DNA of 64,000 nucleotides, taken from positions 284,983-348,982 of the forward strand of contig NZ_BPLU01000008.1 in the NCBI RefSeq assembly GCF_019656315.1. The letters run 5' to 3'. This document shows, in pieces, positions 52,406 through 62,256 of this stretch. Source of the DNA: Flavobacterium sp. UMI-01. Its GTDB lineage: Bacteria; Bacteroidota; Bacteroidia; Flavobacteriales; Flavobacteriaceae. How positions within the stretch are numbered: position 1 is the stretch's first letter; every line of letters begins with the position of its first letter. The translations under genes were made by a program, and so were the position numbers. Under the pieces are notes generated by a model. The model was not told the DNA's origin and did not search any database. It saw only the letters and a program-made list of their open reading frames with translations.

Positions 52406-53731
52406 ATGAGTCATTTATTAAAAGGAGATAAGAAATTATTGAATGCATGGGCCTTTTATGATTGGGCCAATTCGGCTTATCCACTGGTAATAAGTTCTGC
52501 GATTTTCCCCATATTTTATAATGCCTTATTTGATGCTAAAAATCCTTATCTCACGGTTTTTGGTTATCATTTTAAAAACTCGGCTTTAATTAGTTTTGTC
52601 ACAGCGGTTGGTTTTTTAGTAGTAGCATTTATTTCGCCCTTATTATCTGGAATAGCGGATTATGTGGGGAATAAAAAAAGTTTTATGCAATTTTTTTGCT
52701 ATCTAGGGGCTTTATCATGTATCGGTTTAAATTGGTTTAGTTTGGATTCCATTTATTTTGGATTGCTTTGTTACTTTTTGGGCTTAATTGGTTTTTGGGG
52801 AAGTTTGGTCTTTTACAATTCTTATTTGCCTGATATTGCTTATCCTGAGCAACAAGATGCTATTAGCGCCAAAGGATATTCGTTAGGGTATTTTGGTAGT
52901 GTGTTGTTGTTAATGGTCAATTTAGGTATGGTGATGCAACCTGAAGCATTCGGAATTTCAAATACGAGCGGAAGCGCTGCTATAAAAGCGATGCAATATT
53001 CTTTTGTAACCGTGGGAATTTGGTGGATTGTATTTAGTCAATATACTTATTATTATTTGCCTAAAGGAAATCGAAGCACATCAAAAAAAGTAACTACCTC
53101 CATTTTATTTAACGGTTTTAAAGAGTTGAAAACAGTATGGGCAATTGTGAAACAAAATGTTATTTTACAAGGGTATTTACGCAGTTTTTTTGTTTACAGT
53201 ATGGCTGTACAAACTGTGATGTTGATTGCCACTTATTTTGGCGCTCAAGAAATAGCTTGGTCCTCTGAAAGTGAAAGCACAACGGGGTTAATTATTTGTA
53301 TTTTGGTCATTCAATTAGTAGCGATAGCAGGCGCTTTTATAACTTCGTATGCTTCTGCAAAATTCGGAAATATTCCCACACTTGTAGCTATAAATAGCTT
53401 TTGGGTGTTGCTTTGTATAGCGGCATATTTTATTACACAACCTTTTGAGTTTTATATAATGGCAGGTTTAGTAGGACTGGTTATGGGAGGGATTCAATCT
53501 TTATCACGTTCCACGTATTCAAAATTATTACCTGAAACCAAAGACACAGCTTCCTTTTTTAGTTTTTACGATGTGGCTGAAAAAATCGGAATTGTAATCG
53601 GAATGTTGGTATATGGTTTAATTGACCAAATAACAGGAAGTCCACGATTTGCGATTGTTTTCCTAGCTTTGTTTTTCTTAACTGGAGTAGTATTGTTAAT
53701 TCAATTACATAAAAAAACAAAATTAACCTAG
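52406..53731 (+). CDS. MFS transporter, UMF1/Atg22-like
   Basis: 441 residues with about eleven or twelve helices. The start NAWAFYDWANSAYPLVI is the mark of the UMF1 family (relatives of yeast vacuole effluxer Atg22). Later GGIQSLSRSTYSKLLPETKD is the conserved loop. Probable efflux of amino acids or similar small molecules. Single gene before lon. Confidence 0.92.
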   Translation: MSHLLKGDKKLLNAWAFYDWANSAYPLVISSAIFPIFYNALFDAKNPYLTVFGYHFKNSALISFVTAVGFLVVAFISPLLSGIADYVGNKKSFMQFFCYLGALSCIGLNWFSLDSIYFGLLCYFLGLIGFWGSLVFYNSYLPDIAYPEQQDAISAKGYSLGYFGSVLLLMVNLGMVMQPEAFGISNTSGSAAIKAMQYSFVTVGIWWIVFSQYTYYYLPKGNRSTSKKVTTSILFNGFKELKTVWAIVKQNVILQGYLRSFFVYSMAVQTVMLIATYFGAQEIAWSSESESTTGLIICILVIQLVAIAGAFITSYASAKFGNIPTLVAINSFWVLLCIAAYFITQPFEFYIMAGLVGLVMGGIQSLSRSTYSKLLPETKDTASFFSFYDVAEKIGIVIGMLVYGLIDQITGSPRFAIVFLALFFLTGVVLLIQLHKKTKLT

Positions 53732-53895
53732 TACACTTCCATGCACTAGTGCCTAAAAAATATTTTAAAACAAGTGGTGTACAAAACCGCAAGATGCCTC
53801 AATTATTTTGGCACAAAGATTGACTTTAAACAGTAAAGAGAGTACTAATGAAGTTGTTAGTATTTGATTATCAATAAAATATAACACTATAATTT

Positions 53896-53903
53896 TAACT
53901 TTG
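53896..53903 (+). promoter_or_regulatory. lon promoter, -7 element
   Basis: TAACTTTG, about 46 bp before the ATG. I did not find a CIRCE-like inverted repeat. Confidence 0.5.
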
Positions 53904-53949
53904 TGATTAAATATATTCCTATTTAATGACAAAATGACTCAAAATAATT

Positions 53950-56400
53950 ATGTCAAATCATAAAATAAGTACAATTGACAATCTGTCACTTCAAGAATTG
54001 GATTCCCAAGCAGAATTAATTCCGTTATTGACCCCAGAGGACGAAGAGGAAATGATGAATGAGGTTTTGCCAGAAACAATTCCTATTTTGCCCCTTCGCA
54101 ATATGGTGCTTTTCCCAGGAGTTGTAATTCCGATTACAGCGGGTCGAGATAAGTCAATTAAGTTGATTGATGATGCGAATGCTGCTGGAAAAATAATTGG
54201 AGTAGTAGCCCAAATCAATGAAGATATAGAAGAGCCTACCAAAAATGATATCCACACCATAGGTACAGTAGCACGTATTTTGCGCGTGTTAAAAATGCCT
54301 GACGGAAATACTACCGTCATTTTACAAGGAAAAAAACGTTTTGAAATTACAGAAGTACTTTCAGAAGAACCGTATATGTCAGCCACAATCAAAGACATTC
54401 TTGAAAAAAGACCTAAAGGAAAAAATACGGAATTTTTGGCTATTTTAGATTCTGTAAAAGATGTGGCTATCCAAATTATCAAAGAAAGCCCTAACATTCC
54501 TAGTGAGGCAACTTTTGCTATTAAAAATATCGAGAGCCAGTCTTTCTTAATCAATTTTGTAACTTCAAACCTGAATTTATCTGTTAAAGAAAAGCAAGAT
54601 TTATTAGCTATTAATAATTTAAAAGACAGAGCTTTAGAGACTTTAAAATACATGAATATTGAGTTGCAAAAATTGGAACTCAAAAACGATATTCAATCTA
54701 AAGTACGCTTTGACTTAGACCAGCAACAAAGAGAATATTTCTTGCACCAACAAATGAAAACCATCCAAGAAGAATTGGGGGGCAATTCACAGGAAGAAGA
54801 AATAGAAGAAATGCTTGCCAAGTCCAAAACCAAAAAATGGGACGACAAATGTCAAAAGCATTTCGAAAAAGAAGTTTCCAAAATGCGACGTATGAATCCA
54901 CAGGCACCTGATTTTGGAATTCAAAGAAATTACCTAGAATTGTTACTTGAATTGCCTTGGAATGAATATTCTGTGGATAATTTTGATTTAAAACGCGCTC
55001 AAAAGATTTTAGACAGAGACCACTTTGGTTTGGAAGATGTCAAAAAACGAATGATAGAACATTTGGCTGTTTTGAAGTTGCGTAATGATATGAAATCGCC
55101 CATTATTTGTTTAACAGGACCTCCTGGGGTAGGAAAAACTTCGATTGGTCGTTCTGTTGCCGAAGCTTTGGGTAGAGAATACGTGCGTATATCTCTTGGA
55201 GGATTGCGTGATGAAGCAGAGATTAGAGGGCACAGAAAAACCTATATTGGCGCTATGCCGGGTCGCATCATTCAAAGTTTGAAAAAAGCAGGAACTTCTA
55301 ATCCTGTTTTTGTATTAGACGAAATTGACAAATTATCCAATAGCAATCAAGGTGATCCTTCATCAGCCTTATTGGAGGTATTAGACCCTGAGCAAAACAG
55401 TGCTTTCTATGATAATTTTGTAGAGTTAGGTTATGATTTATCCAAAGTGATGTTTATTGCAACATCTAACAATATGTCATTGATTCAACCTGCCTTGCGT
55501 GACCGTATGGAGGTAATAAAAATGTCAGGATATACTATTGAAGAAAAAGTAGAAATTGCCAGACAACATTTATTTCCAAAATTACTAAAAGAACACGGAC
55601 TGACTTCCAAACAACTGACTATTGGTAAAAAACAATTAGAAAAAATTGTTGAAGGTTATACCCGAGAATCAGGAGTGCGTGGTTTAGAAGCTAAAATTGC
55701 ACAAGTAATTCGTAATGCCGCTAAATCTGTCGCTATGGAGGAGGAATACAACAAAAAAGTAACCGATGCTGATATTGTACAAGTTCTTGGTGTACCTCGT
55801 TTAGAAAGAGACAAATACGAATCTAACGATGTGGCAGGTGTGGTTACTGGTTTGGCCTGGACAAGCGTAGGAGGAGATATTTTATTTATTGAATCGTTGA
55901 TTTCTCCAGGAAAAGGGAGTATGACCATTACGGGTAATTTAGGTACTGTAATGAAAGAATCGGCTACTATTGCGCTAGAATATATTAAAGCCAATACTGA
56001 ATTTTTAGGACTAGATAGTGATGTTATAAATAAATACAACATCCACTTGCATGTACCTGAAGGTGCCACACCAAAAGATGGTCCAAGTGCTGGAATTGCT
56101 ATGTTGACTTCACTAGTCTCTTTGTTTACACAAAAAAGAGTGAAAAAGAGCATTGCAATGACAGGTGAAATCACTTTGAGAGGAAAAGTTCTGCCAGTAG
56201 GAGGTATCAAAGAAAAAATTTTGGCAGCAAAAAGAGCCAACATCAAAGAGTTGATTTTATGTCACGAAAACAAAAGCGATGTGGATGAAATTAAACCTGA
56301 ATACATTGAAGGGCTTACCTTTCATTATGTAAAAGAAATGAAAGAAGTACTAGAAATTGCAATTACTGATCAAAAAGTAAAAAACGCTAAGAAATTATAA
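53950..56400 (+). CDS. lon: ATP-dependent protease La
   Basis: 816 residues, full Lon A. N-terminal substrate-binding domain (about 40-240, starting ILPLRNMVLFPGVVIPI), a coiled-coil linker, AAA module with Walker A GPPGVGKTS and Walker B VFVLDEIDK, and the protease domain. The catalytic dyad is S713 (KDGPSAGIAM) and K756 (GGIKEK). Degrades misfolded and some regulatory proteins in the cytoplasm. Confidence 0.98.
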   Translation: MSNHKISTIDNLSLQELDSQAELIPLLTPEDEEEMMNEVLPETIPILPLRNMVLFPGVVIPITAGRDKSIKLIDDANAAGKIIGVVAQINEDIEEPTKNDIHTIGTVARILRVLKMPDGNTTVILQGKKRFEITEVLSEEPYMSATIKDILEKRPKGKNTEFLAILDSVKDVAIQIIKESPNIPSEATFAIKNIESQSFLINFVTSNLNLSVKEKQDLLAINNLKDRALETLKYMNIELQKLELKNDIQSKVRFDLDQQQREYFLHQQMKTIQEELGGNSQEEEIEEMLAKSKTKKWDDKCQKHFEKEVSKMRRMNPQAPDFGIQRNYLELLLELPWNEYSVDNFDLKRAQKILDRDHFGLEDVKKRMIEHLAVLKLRNDMKSPIICLTGPPGVGKTSIGRSVAEALGREYVRISLGGLRDEAEIRGHRKTYIGAMPGRIIQSLKKAGTSNPVFVLDEIDKLSNSNQGDPSSALLEVLDPEQNSAFYDNFVELGYDLSKVMFIATSNNMSLIQPALRDRMEVIKMSGYTIEEKVEIARQHLFPKLLKEHGLTSKQLTIGKKQLEKIVEGYTRESGVRGLEAKIAQVIRNAAKSVAMEEEYNKKVTDADIVQVLGVPRLERDKYESNDVAGVVTGLAWTSVGGDILFIESLISPGKGSMTITGNLGTVMKESATIALEYIKANTEFLGLDSDVINKYNIHLHVPEGATPKDGPSAGIAMLTSLVSLFTQKRVKKSIAMTGEITLRGKVLPVGGIKEKILAAKRANIKELILCHENKSDVDEIKPEYIEGLTFHYVKEMKEVLEIAITDQKVKNAKKL

Positions 56401-56425
56401 AACACTACATTAGAGTGACTGTAAC

Positions 56426-56477
56426 AAAACCAAAATATGGGATGATTTTATATCCCTAATTTTGGTTTTGTTTTTTA
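56426..56477 (+). terminator. lon terminator
   Basis: AAAACCAAAAT...GGGA pairs with TCCC...ATTTTGGTTTT, followed by a T-run. Confidence 0.85.
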
Positions 56478-56671
56478 TTGTTTGATTTTCAATAAAAAAG
56501 CAACTAGTTATATATAATAATTTTATCTTCGCAAACGCGTTTTATACTAAAAAACAACTTGGGGTTTCAATAAACTTCCAATGAATAGGAATATCGGGAA
56601 TACTTTTACTCTTTTAAAAGGCTTACAGTAAAAATGCACCGTATTGCTCAACCAATAGAGTCATTTATAGC

Positions 56672-57691
56672 ATGTTAAAAAAGCATTTAGTTTATTTGTT
56701 TTTGTTTATAAGTTCATTGTCTTATTCACAAATAGGCGGTAAGAATGTGTACCAATTTTTAAGTTTAGTCACTTCCCCAAGACAAGCTGCTCTTGGTGGT
56801 AAAGTGGTTACGTTATATGACCAAGATGTAAACCAAGGAATTTTTAATCCCGCATCTATCAATCCTGAGATGCACAACCATCTTTCCTTAAATTATGGCA
56901 ATTATTTTGGTGAAGTAACCTATGGAACTGCTTCGTATGCCTACACTTATGACCGACATTTGCAAACATTTCATGCAGGAGTTAATTATGTTAATTATGG
57001 AAATTTTGAGGGTTATGACGAAAACGGAGAACAAACTGCTTCTTTTACAGGAAGTGAAATTGCTTTATCTGGCGGGTACTCTTATAACATTCCTTACACT
57101 TCATTGTATATTGGTGCCAATGCTAAATTGATTTCGTCCAACTTAGAAACATATTCCTCTTGGGGTGGTGCGATTGATTTAGGTGCGGTTTATATTGATG
57201 AAGCCAATGATGTCAACTGGGGTTTTGCTATTCGAAACATTGGAACACAATTCACAACTTATTCTGGAATACGAGAAAAATTACCCTTAGAAATTATTTT
57301 TGGTGTGTCGCAAGAATTAGAACACGTTCCCATACGCTGGCACTTGACACTCGAAAATTTACAACAATGGAATATTGCTTTTGCAAATCCTGAAAGAGCT
57401 GAATCGTCATTAGATGGCACCACTCAAGAAGAAAAAGTATCCTTTTTAGGCAATGCTTTCAGGCATGTTATTGTAGGAGCGGAGTTATTTCCTAAAAAAG
57501 GATTTAATTTGCGATTGAGTTATAATTTTAGACGTGCTCAAGAATTAAAAATAGTAGAACAACGTAATTTTTCAGGCTTTTCAGTAGGTTTTGGATTAAG
57601 AATGAACAAATTAAAATTTGATTATTCTTATTCAAGATATACTTTGGCTGCAAATACAAGTTTGTTTGGGTTAACCATTAATTTTCAATAA
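56672..57691 (+). CDS. porQ: Type IX secretion protein PorQ
   Basis: 339 residues, signal peptide ending SLSYSQ, then an outer-membrane barrel of the PorV/PorQ (FadL-like) class. Typical start NVYQFLSLVTSPRQAALGGK. The end is SRYTLAANTSLFGLTINFQ. With PorU, PorV and PorZ it forms the surface attachment complex of the type IX system in Bacteroidota. porQ next to cmk is a usual order, which supports the call. Confidence 0.92.
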   Translation: MLKKHLVYLFLFISSLSYSQIGGKNVYQFLSLVTSPRQAALGGKVVTLYDQDVNQGIFNPASINPEMHNHLSLNYGNYFGEVTYGTASYAYTYDRHLQTFHAGVNYVNYGNFEGYDENGEQTASFTGSEIALSGGYSYNIPYTSLYIGANAKLISSNLETYSSWGGAIDLGAVYIDEANDVNWGFAIRNIGTQFTTYSGIREKLPLEIIFGVSQELEHVPIRWHLTLENLQQWNIAFANPERAESSLDGTTQEEKVSFLGNAFRHVIVGAELFPKKGFNLRLSYNFRRAQELKIVEQRNFSGFSVGFGLRMNKLKFDYSYSRYTLAANTSLFGLTINFQ

Positions 57692-57697
57692 AACATT

Positions 57698-58387
57698 TTG
57701 GCTTCAAAAATCACCATAGCAATAGATGGATTTTCATCAACGGGCAAAAGTACTTTAGCTAAACAATTGGCTAAACAACTAGAATATGTATATGTAGATA
57801 CCGGTGCAATGTATCGTGCAGTGACTTATTTTGCTATGCAAAACGGCTACATTACACACGATTATTTTGACAAAGAGTCTTTGGTTCACAGTTTGCCTTT
57901 TATCCGTTTGCAATTCGAATTTAAACCTGAATTGGGTTTTGGCGTTATGGTATTGAATGATATAGTTGTAGAAGAAGAAATTAGAACTATTGAAGTTTCT
58001 GGATTTGTAAGTAAGATTGCAGCTGTTGATGAAGTTCGAACTAAATTAGTGGAGCAACAACAAGAAATGGGAAAAGGAAAAGGCATTGTGATGGATGGAA
58101 GAGATATTGGAACGGTAGTTTTCCCGAATGCAGAACTCAAAATTTACATGACTGCCAGCGCAACTACTCGCGCACAAAGACGTTACGACGAATTAATCCA
58201 AAAAGGAGATGACGTAAGCTATGATGAAGTGTTCCAAAATGTAGTAGAGAGAGATTATATTGACACTCATAGAGCCAATTCTCCATTGGTAAAAGCCGCC
58301 GATGCAATAGAAATTGACAATTCTAACATGACCAGAGAAGAACAATTAGCATTGGTGTTGGATTTAGTTCAAAACCTTAACAATTAA
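57698..58387 (+). CDS. cmk: (d)CMP kinase
   Basis: 229 residues. P-loop IDGFSSTGKSTLA, then YVDTGAMYRAVTYF, MDGRDIGTVVFPNAE and RDYIDTHRANSPL. Phosphorylates CMP and dCMP. The start is a TTG 6 bp after the porQ stop. No ATG occurs before the P-loop, so a TTG start is needed. Confidence 0.95.
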   Translation: MASKITIAIDGFSSTGKSTLAKQLAKQLEYVYVDTGAMYRAVTYFAMQNGYITHDYFDKESLVHSLPFIRLQFEFKPELGFGVMVLNDIVVEEEIRTIEVSGFVSKIAAVDEVRTKLVEQQQEMGKGKGIVMDGRDIGTVVFPNAELKIYMTASATTRAQRRYDELIQKGDDVSYDEVFQNVVERDYIDTHRANSPLVKAADAIEIDNSNMTREEQLALVLDLVQNLNN

Positions 58388-58390
58388 ACA

Positions 58391-58431
58391 TTTTGGCTTT
58401 ACTAGGAAATAAAATTTTAGCAAAGCCAAAA
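58391..58431. terminator. Possible terminator between convergent genes
   Basis: TTTTGGCTTT pairs with AAAGCCAAAA around a 21-nt loop. There is no T-run, so weak. It lies between cmk and the convergent racemase gene. Confidence 0.35.
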
Positions 58432-58442
58432 GGACAATTCAA

Positions 58443-59519
58443 TCAAGAGATTACGGTTTTATCGATATAATCTGAATTTAAAAGATACAAAGCACCCATG
58501 TATTGAAGTGTAAAACTGATAAGGTCTCCTATTTTATATTCTTTAGACGAATGGGTTATATCTATCACTAACATGTCTGAACTTGCATCAACAATGGTGA
58601 TGCTTTCGTCTTCAGGTTGTAAATATTGAGGTTGCATGTCTAATAATCCTATATCGAGTATGGCCCGGAGCGAAGTAGTACTATAATCCACATCCTCAGC
58701 TACCGCAAAAGCATTTCCTGCTACATTTTCACCGAGTTCACCAGTGGGTGTGTCGGGTTTTTCGGTTATTTCAATGATTTCAGCAAAAAGTTTGAAAACA
58801 TCATGATGCATTCCTGTGATGGTTTCTCCTGTAAAAAGATCTTTTCCAAAAAACAAAGCTTCTCCAATTCTAAAGTGATTGACAGCCATAGGGCGCGCAT
58901 TTTTTAAAATCAAAGGGACAGCAACAGATGTGCCACCAGAAACCCAAGGAATACTGATGTTAAATTTTGCTTCTATCAATTGTTTGTATAAACTCAACTG
59001 AATAAGTTTATCCTGAGTAGGCATAACACCACTTAAACAATTTAAGTTAGTTCCAATACCTCTAATTTCGATATTGGGTAATTTTAAAATTTCGCCATAA
59101 AAAGCCACTAACTCTTCTCCCATGACACCTTCTCGCAAATCGCCCATCTCAATCATAATGATGATTTTATGGATTTTATTTTGTCTTTGTGCTTCTTCTG
59201 ATAGCAATTGAATAGTGTATTTTTCGGTATTAAAACTCACATCGGCATAACGCACTATGGGTTCAATACTTCTTTTAGCTGGTGGTTTGATATAAACGGT
59301 TTGTATATTAGGATTAATCTCTTTAATTTTTTTAAGATTGCTTACCCGTGAATCGTGTATTTCTGTTACACCAAGAGCAATTACTTCCTGCAAGTAAATT
59401 GTATTTCCACATAATAGTTTGGAAACAACACCCCACTCAATTTTTTTGGACGAAAAAAGCGAGTCCAGATAATGATAATTCTTTTGTAATTTGTCTCTAT
59501 ATAGTTGTATAAAAGCCAT
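58443..59519 (-). CDS. Alanine/ornithine racemase family PLP enzyme
   Basis: 358 residues, alanine-racemase N-terminal barrel with the PLP Lys in WGVVSKLLCGN. The rest is closer to ornithine racemase/YhfX-like proteins (NLNCLSGVMPTQDKL, NHFRIGEALFFGKD). It likely changes the chirality of an amino acid other than alanine. It overlaps the alr stop by 1 bp, and together with the upstream genes it forms an amino-acid operon. Confidence 0.85.
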   Translation of the reverse strand: MAFIQLYRDKLQKNYHYLDSLFSSKKIEWGVVSKLLCGNTIYLQEVIALGVTEIHDSRVSNLKKIKEINPNIQTVYIKPPAKRSIEPIVRYADVSFNTEKYTIQLLSEEAQRQNKIHKIIIMIEMGDLREGVMGEELVAFYGEILKLPNIEIRGIGTNLNCLSGVMPTQDKLIQLSLYKQLIEAKFNISIPWVSGGTSVAVPLILKNARPMAVNHFRIGEALFFGKDLFTGETITGMHHDVFKLFAEIIEITEKPDTPTGELGENVAGNAFAVAEDVDYSTTSLRAILDIGLLDMQPQYLQPEDESITIVDASSDMLVIDITHSSKEYKIGDLISFTLQYMGALYLLNSDYIDKTVIS

Positions 59520-60670
59520 TAGTCGGTTATTTTTCTTGGGATTGTTTTTGAAATTCGTGTTAGTAATTCATAATTTAATTGGTTACTCAAATCACTAAAT
59601 GAAGCCACTGAAATGGAAATGTTGTCTTGTCTTCCAATAAGAATAACTTCGTCTTCAATTTTTGCATTTGAAATATCCGTGACATCAACAGTCATCATAT
59701 TCATATTGATAGAGCCCACTACCATACAGCGATGTCCTTTGATTAAAACCCGCCCTTGATTGCTTAGTGAACGACTGTATCCATGGGAATATCCTATTGG
59801 GATTACCGCAATTGTCATTTTTCTTTCGGCCAAAAAGCTGTTGCCATAACCAATAAATTCTCCAGCTTGTACTGTTTTAATATTCATGATTTTGCTCTTC
59901 CAAGTTATAACTCGTTGCAATGGGTCCACTTTGCTTTTTTTAGTATTGAGATAATTGACAAACACTTCAGGACTTGGCCACAAACCATATTGCATAATCC
60001 CAATTCGAACCAAATCCATTCTAGTTTGTGGAAACATAATAGAAGCTGCTGAACAAGCAGAATGTTTGATTTCAGGTTTCAAATCGTGCGCCACGATAAT
60101 CTGATGCATTTCTTCAAACTTTTTAATTTGTTTGTCGATGCGATAGTAATTAGCAATACTTTCGGCTCCTGCATAATGCGTACAAATCCCCTTGAATTCA
60201 AAATATTCTTTTTCTTTTTTCAAAATTGCAATAAGAGAACCTAGCTCTTTTTTGTCAAAACCTGTACGATTCATTCCTGTTTCCAATTCGATATGAATCT
60301 TGGCTTTTTTCTGAAACAACTTAGCTGTTTTTAAAGCTTTTAGCAATCGTTTTTTTTCAAATACAAAAAATTCTACTTCATTCGTAATAACCCATTCCAT
60401 ATCTTCATCAGTAACTAATCCCATAACCATAATAGTTACTTTTTGGTTCAAATGAGCATGAATTGTTTTAGCTTCTTCAACATCAAAAACCGAAAAATGA
60501 TTTACTCCTGCCGCATAGGCCATTGAGGTAAACGAATAAATCCCATGTCCGTAGGCATTTCCTTTGACAACCGAAGACAATTGCACTTTGGAGCCAAAAG
60601 TTTTTCGCAAAAAAGCAATGTTGTTCTTTAAAGCATTCTGGCTGAGTTCTATAACTGAATTAGTATGCAT
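59519..60670 (-). CDS. alr: Alanine racemase
   Basis: 383 residues from MHTNSVIELSQNALKNNIAF. A longer frame reaches 60739 but would lie inside the M20 gene. PLP Lys in VVKGNAYGHG, second-half VGSINMNMMTVDVTD and FIGYGNSF. Makes D-alanine for peptidoglycan. Overlaps the M20 gene by 11 bp. Confidence 0.92.
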   Translation of the reverse strand: MHTNSVIELSQNALKNNIAFLRKTFGSKVQLSSVVKGNAYGHGIYSFTSMAYAAGVNHFSVFDVEEAKTIHAHLNQKVTIMVMGLVTDEDMEWVITNEVEFFVFEKKRLLKALKTAKLFQKKAKIHIELETGMNRTGFDKKELGSLIAILKKEKEYFEFKGICTHYAGAESIANYYRIDKQIKKFEEMHQIIVAHDLKPEIKHSACSAASIMFPQTRMDLVRIGIMQYGLWPSPEVFVNYLNTKKSKVDPLQRVITWKSKIMNIKTVQAGEFIGYGNSFLAERKMTIAVIPIGYSHGYSRSLSNQGRVLIKGHRCMVVGSINMNMMTVDVTDISNAKIEDEVILIGRQDNISISVASFSDLSNQLNYELLTRISKTIPRKITD

Positions 60671-61814
60671 GCGTAATTTCTTTGACAATTTGATGAAAGA
60701 CGGCAACCCCTGTTGGAATGATATCGTCAGGAAAATCATAGTCAGGATTGTGCAATGCAGGTGTTTCTATTCCTGAACCTAAACCAAACATAGCACCTGA
60801 ATAATGTTGGGTAAAAATCCCAAAATCTTCCCCCCAAGTAAAAGGAAATTCTTTTTCATGAATATCCAATGCATGGTGCTTGGCCGCAAGACGAACATAA
60901 TCCACCGCTTTAGGATGGTTTTCATTCGCATGAAAACTTTGTGTCCAAGATAGAATAGGCTCAAGTTGGTATTTTTTGGCGATAGATTGTGCTACATTTT
61001 CTAGTGTGGCTTCTAATTTTCGCATGCGTTCGTTACTGTCACTTCGCACAGTAAAATGAATTTCACCATAACCCGCCGAAACGCCATAGGCTTTTTTTCC
61101 CATTTTTGAATAAATAGGAGTGAGGATGCAAAAATTTTCTTTTGTGGCATCTGCTTGGTTTTGAGCTAAAAACTGTGTAGTAATTTCAGCCATTGCCATA
61201 GCCGGATTAATCCCTTTCTCTGGTTCTCCAGCATGCGAAGTTTTGCCCTTGAGTACAATGATTATACTATTAACTGCACAGGTAAAAGTGTTGTTTTTAA
61301 CTACAATTTGGTTTTTAGGATATCCTGGTAAATTGTGTAATGCAAAAATATAATCTGGTTGTAAAACCTTAAAGCGAGTATCGGCCAAAATACGAACAGC
61401 ACCACGGCCGTCCTCTTCAGCAGGCTGAAACAATAAAACTACTTTTCCAGCTTCAGGTCTCGTGTGATGTAAAAGAGTCGCTAATCCACATAAAATACTC
61501 ATGTGTCCGTCGTGTCCGCATTTATGTGAGACCCCTTTGTTGACTGATGCATGCTCAAAAGTATTGATTTCTTCAATTGGAAGTGCGTCTAACTCTGTCC
61601 GGAAAACTAAGGTTTTCCCTTTTTTAGTCCCTTTATAAACGGCCAAAATTCCAGTTTCACCCACTTGGTTAATGATTTCGTCAGGAGGATAATTACGTAA
61701 AAAAGCAGTAATTCGTTCAGCAGTATTCTTCTCATTTAAAGCTACTTCTGGATGTTTATGTAAATCTTTACGCAAAAGCGTTAATTCATTTGTGTTTAAA
61801 TTCAAAAGCTCCAT
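60660..61814 (-). CDS. M20 family amidohydrolase
   Basis: 384 residues of the aminoacylase/IAA-amino-acid hydrolase group. Metal site KCGHDGHMSILCGLA, acid LLFQPAEEDGRGA, dimerisation domain start GKTSHAGEPEKG. It likely cuts N-acyl amino acids. Between a GNAT gene (7 bp) and alr, so it may free amino acids that the racemases then act on. Confidence 0.9.
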   Translation of the reverse strand: MELLNLNTNELTLLRKDLHKHPEVALNEKNTAERITAFLRNYPPDEIINQVGETGILAVYKGTKKGKTLVFRTELDALPIEEINTFEHASVNKGVSHKCGHDGHMSILCGLATLLHHTRPEAGKVVLLFQPAEEDGRGAVRILADTRFKVLQPDYIFALHNLPGYPKNQIVVKNNTFTCAVNSIIIVLKGKTSHAGEPEKGINPAMAMAEITTQFLAQNQADATKENFCILTPIYSKMGKKAYGVSAGYGEIHFTVRSDSNERMRKLEATLENVAQSIAKKYQLEPILSWTQSFHANENHPKAVDYVRLAAKHHALDIHEKEFPFTWGEDFGIFTQHYSGAMFGLGSGIETPALHNPDYDFPDDIIPTGVAVFHQIVKEITHAY

Positions 61815-61821
61815 TGTTTAG

Positions 61822-62256
61822 TTATTTAATCAAACGCATTTCAAGGTACTTATTAGTAAATCCTAGTTTTTCATACAATCCTTTAGCTGGATTATCAGGC
61901 TCCACATGAAGTGCGATAGCTCCGTCTGTGATTTCGATAGCTTTTTGCATGAGTTTTTTACCGTATCCTTTACCTCGTTGGCTGTTGTCCACTGCAATGT
62001 AAACCAATATATTTTCAGGAATAAAACCTTGCATGCCGGTATTATTCAGTATTGTAATCCCAACTATTTTTCCTTCGTCGATTCCAATGACTATATTTCC
62101 GCCCTTGTTTGGATCCATCACATACTGAATACATTTCAAAATATCGGAAATTTTATCGCCGTATTGCTCGAGATGAGTAAAAAGAAATTGTGCAATGACT
62201 TCGTTAGTATATTTTGAATCTTCTCCTGTAGTGGTGTTAATTATTTTGAATTCCAT
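61822..62256 (-). CDS. GNAT N-acetyltransferase
   Basis: 144 residues. Acetyl-CoA loop region NSQRGKGYGKKLMQKA (the Q/RxxGxG/A pattern), then ALHVEPDNPAKGLYEKLGF. Substrate unknown. Overlaps the symporter end by 16 bp. Its partner M20 enzyme could reverse N-acylation. Confidence 0.88.
   Translation of the reverse strand: MEFKIINTTTGEDSKYTNEVIAQFLFTHLEQYGDKISDILKCIQYVMDPNKGGNIVIGIDEGKIVGITILNNTGMQGFIPENILVYIAVDNSQRGKGYGKKLMQKAIEITDGAIALHVEPDNPAKGLYEKLGFTNKYLEMRLIK

Noticed and set aside
53991..54683. Open frame of 230 codons antisense to lon
   Set aside because: Lies fully within the clear lon gene and shows no domain, start signal or promoter. A shadow of lon codon use, like 55656-56246.
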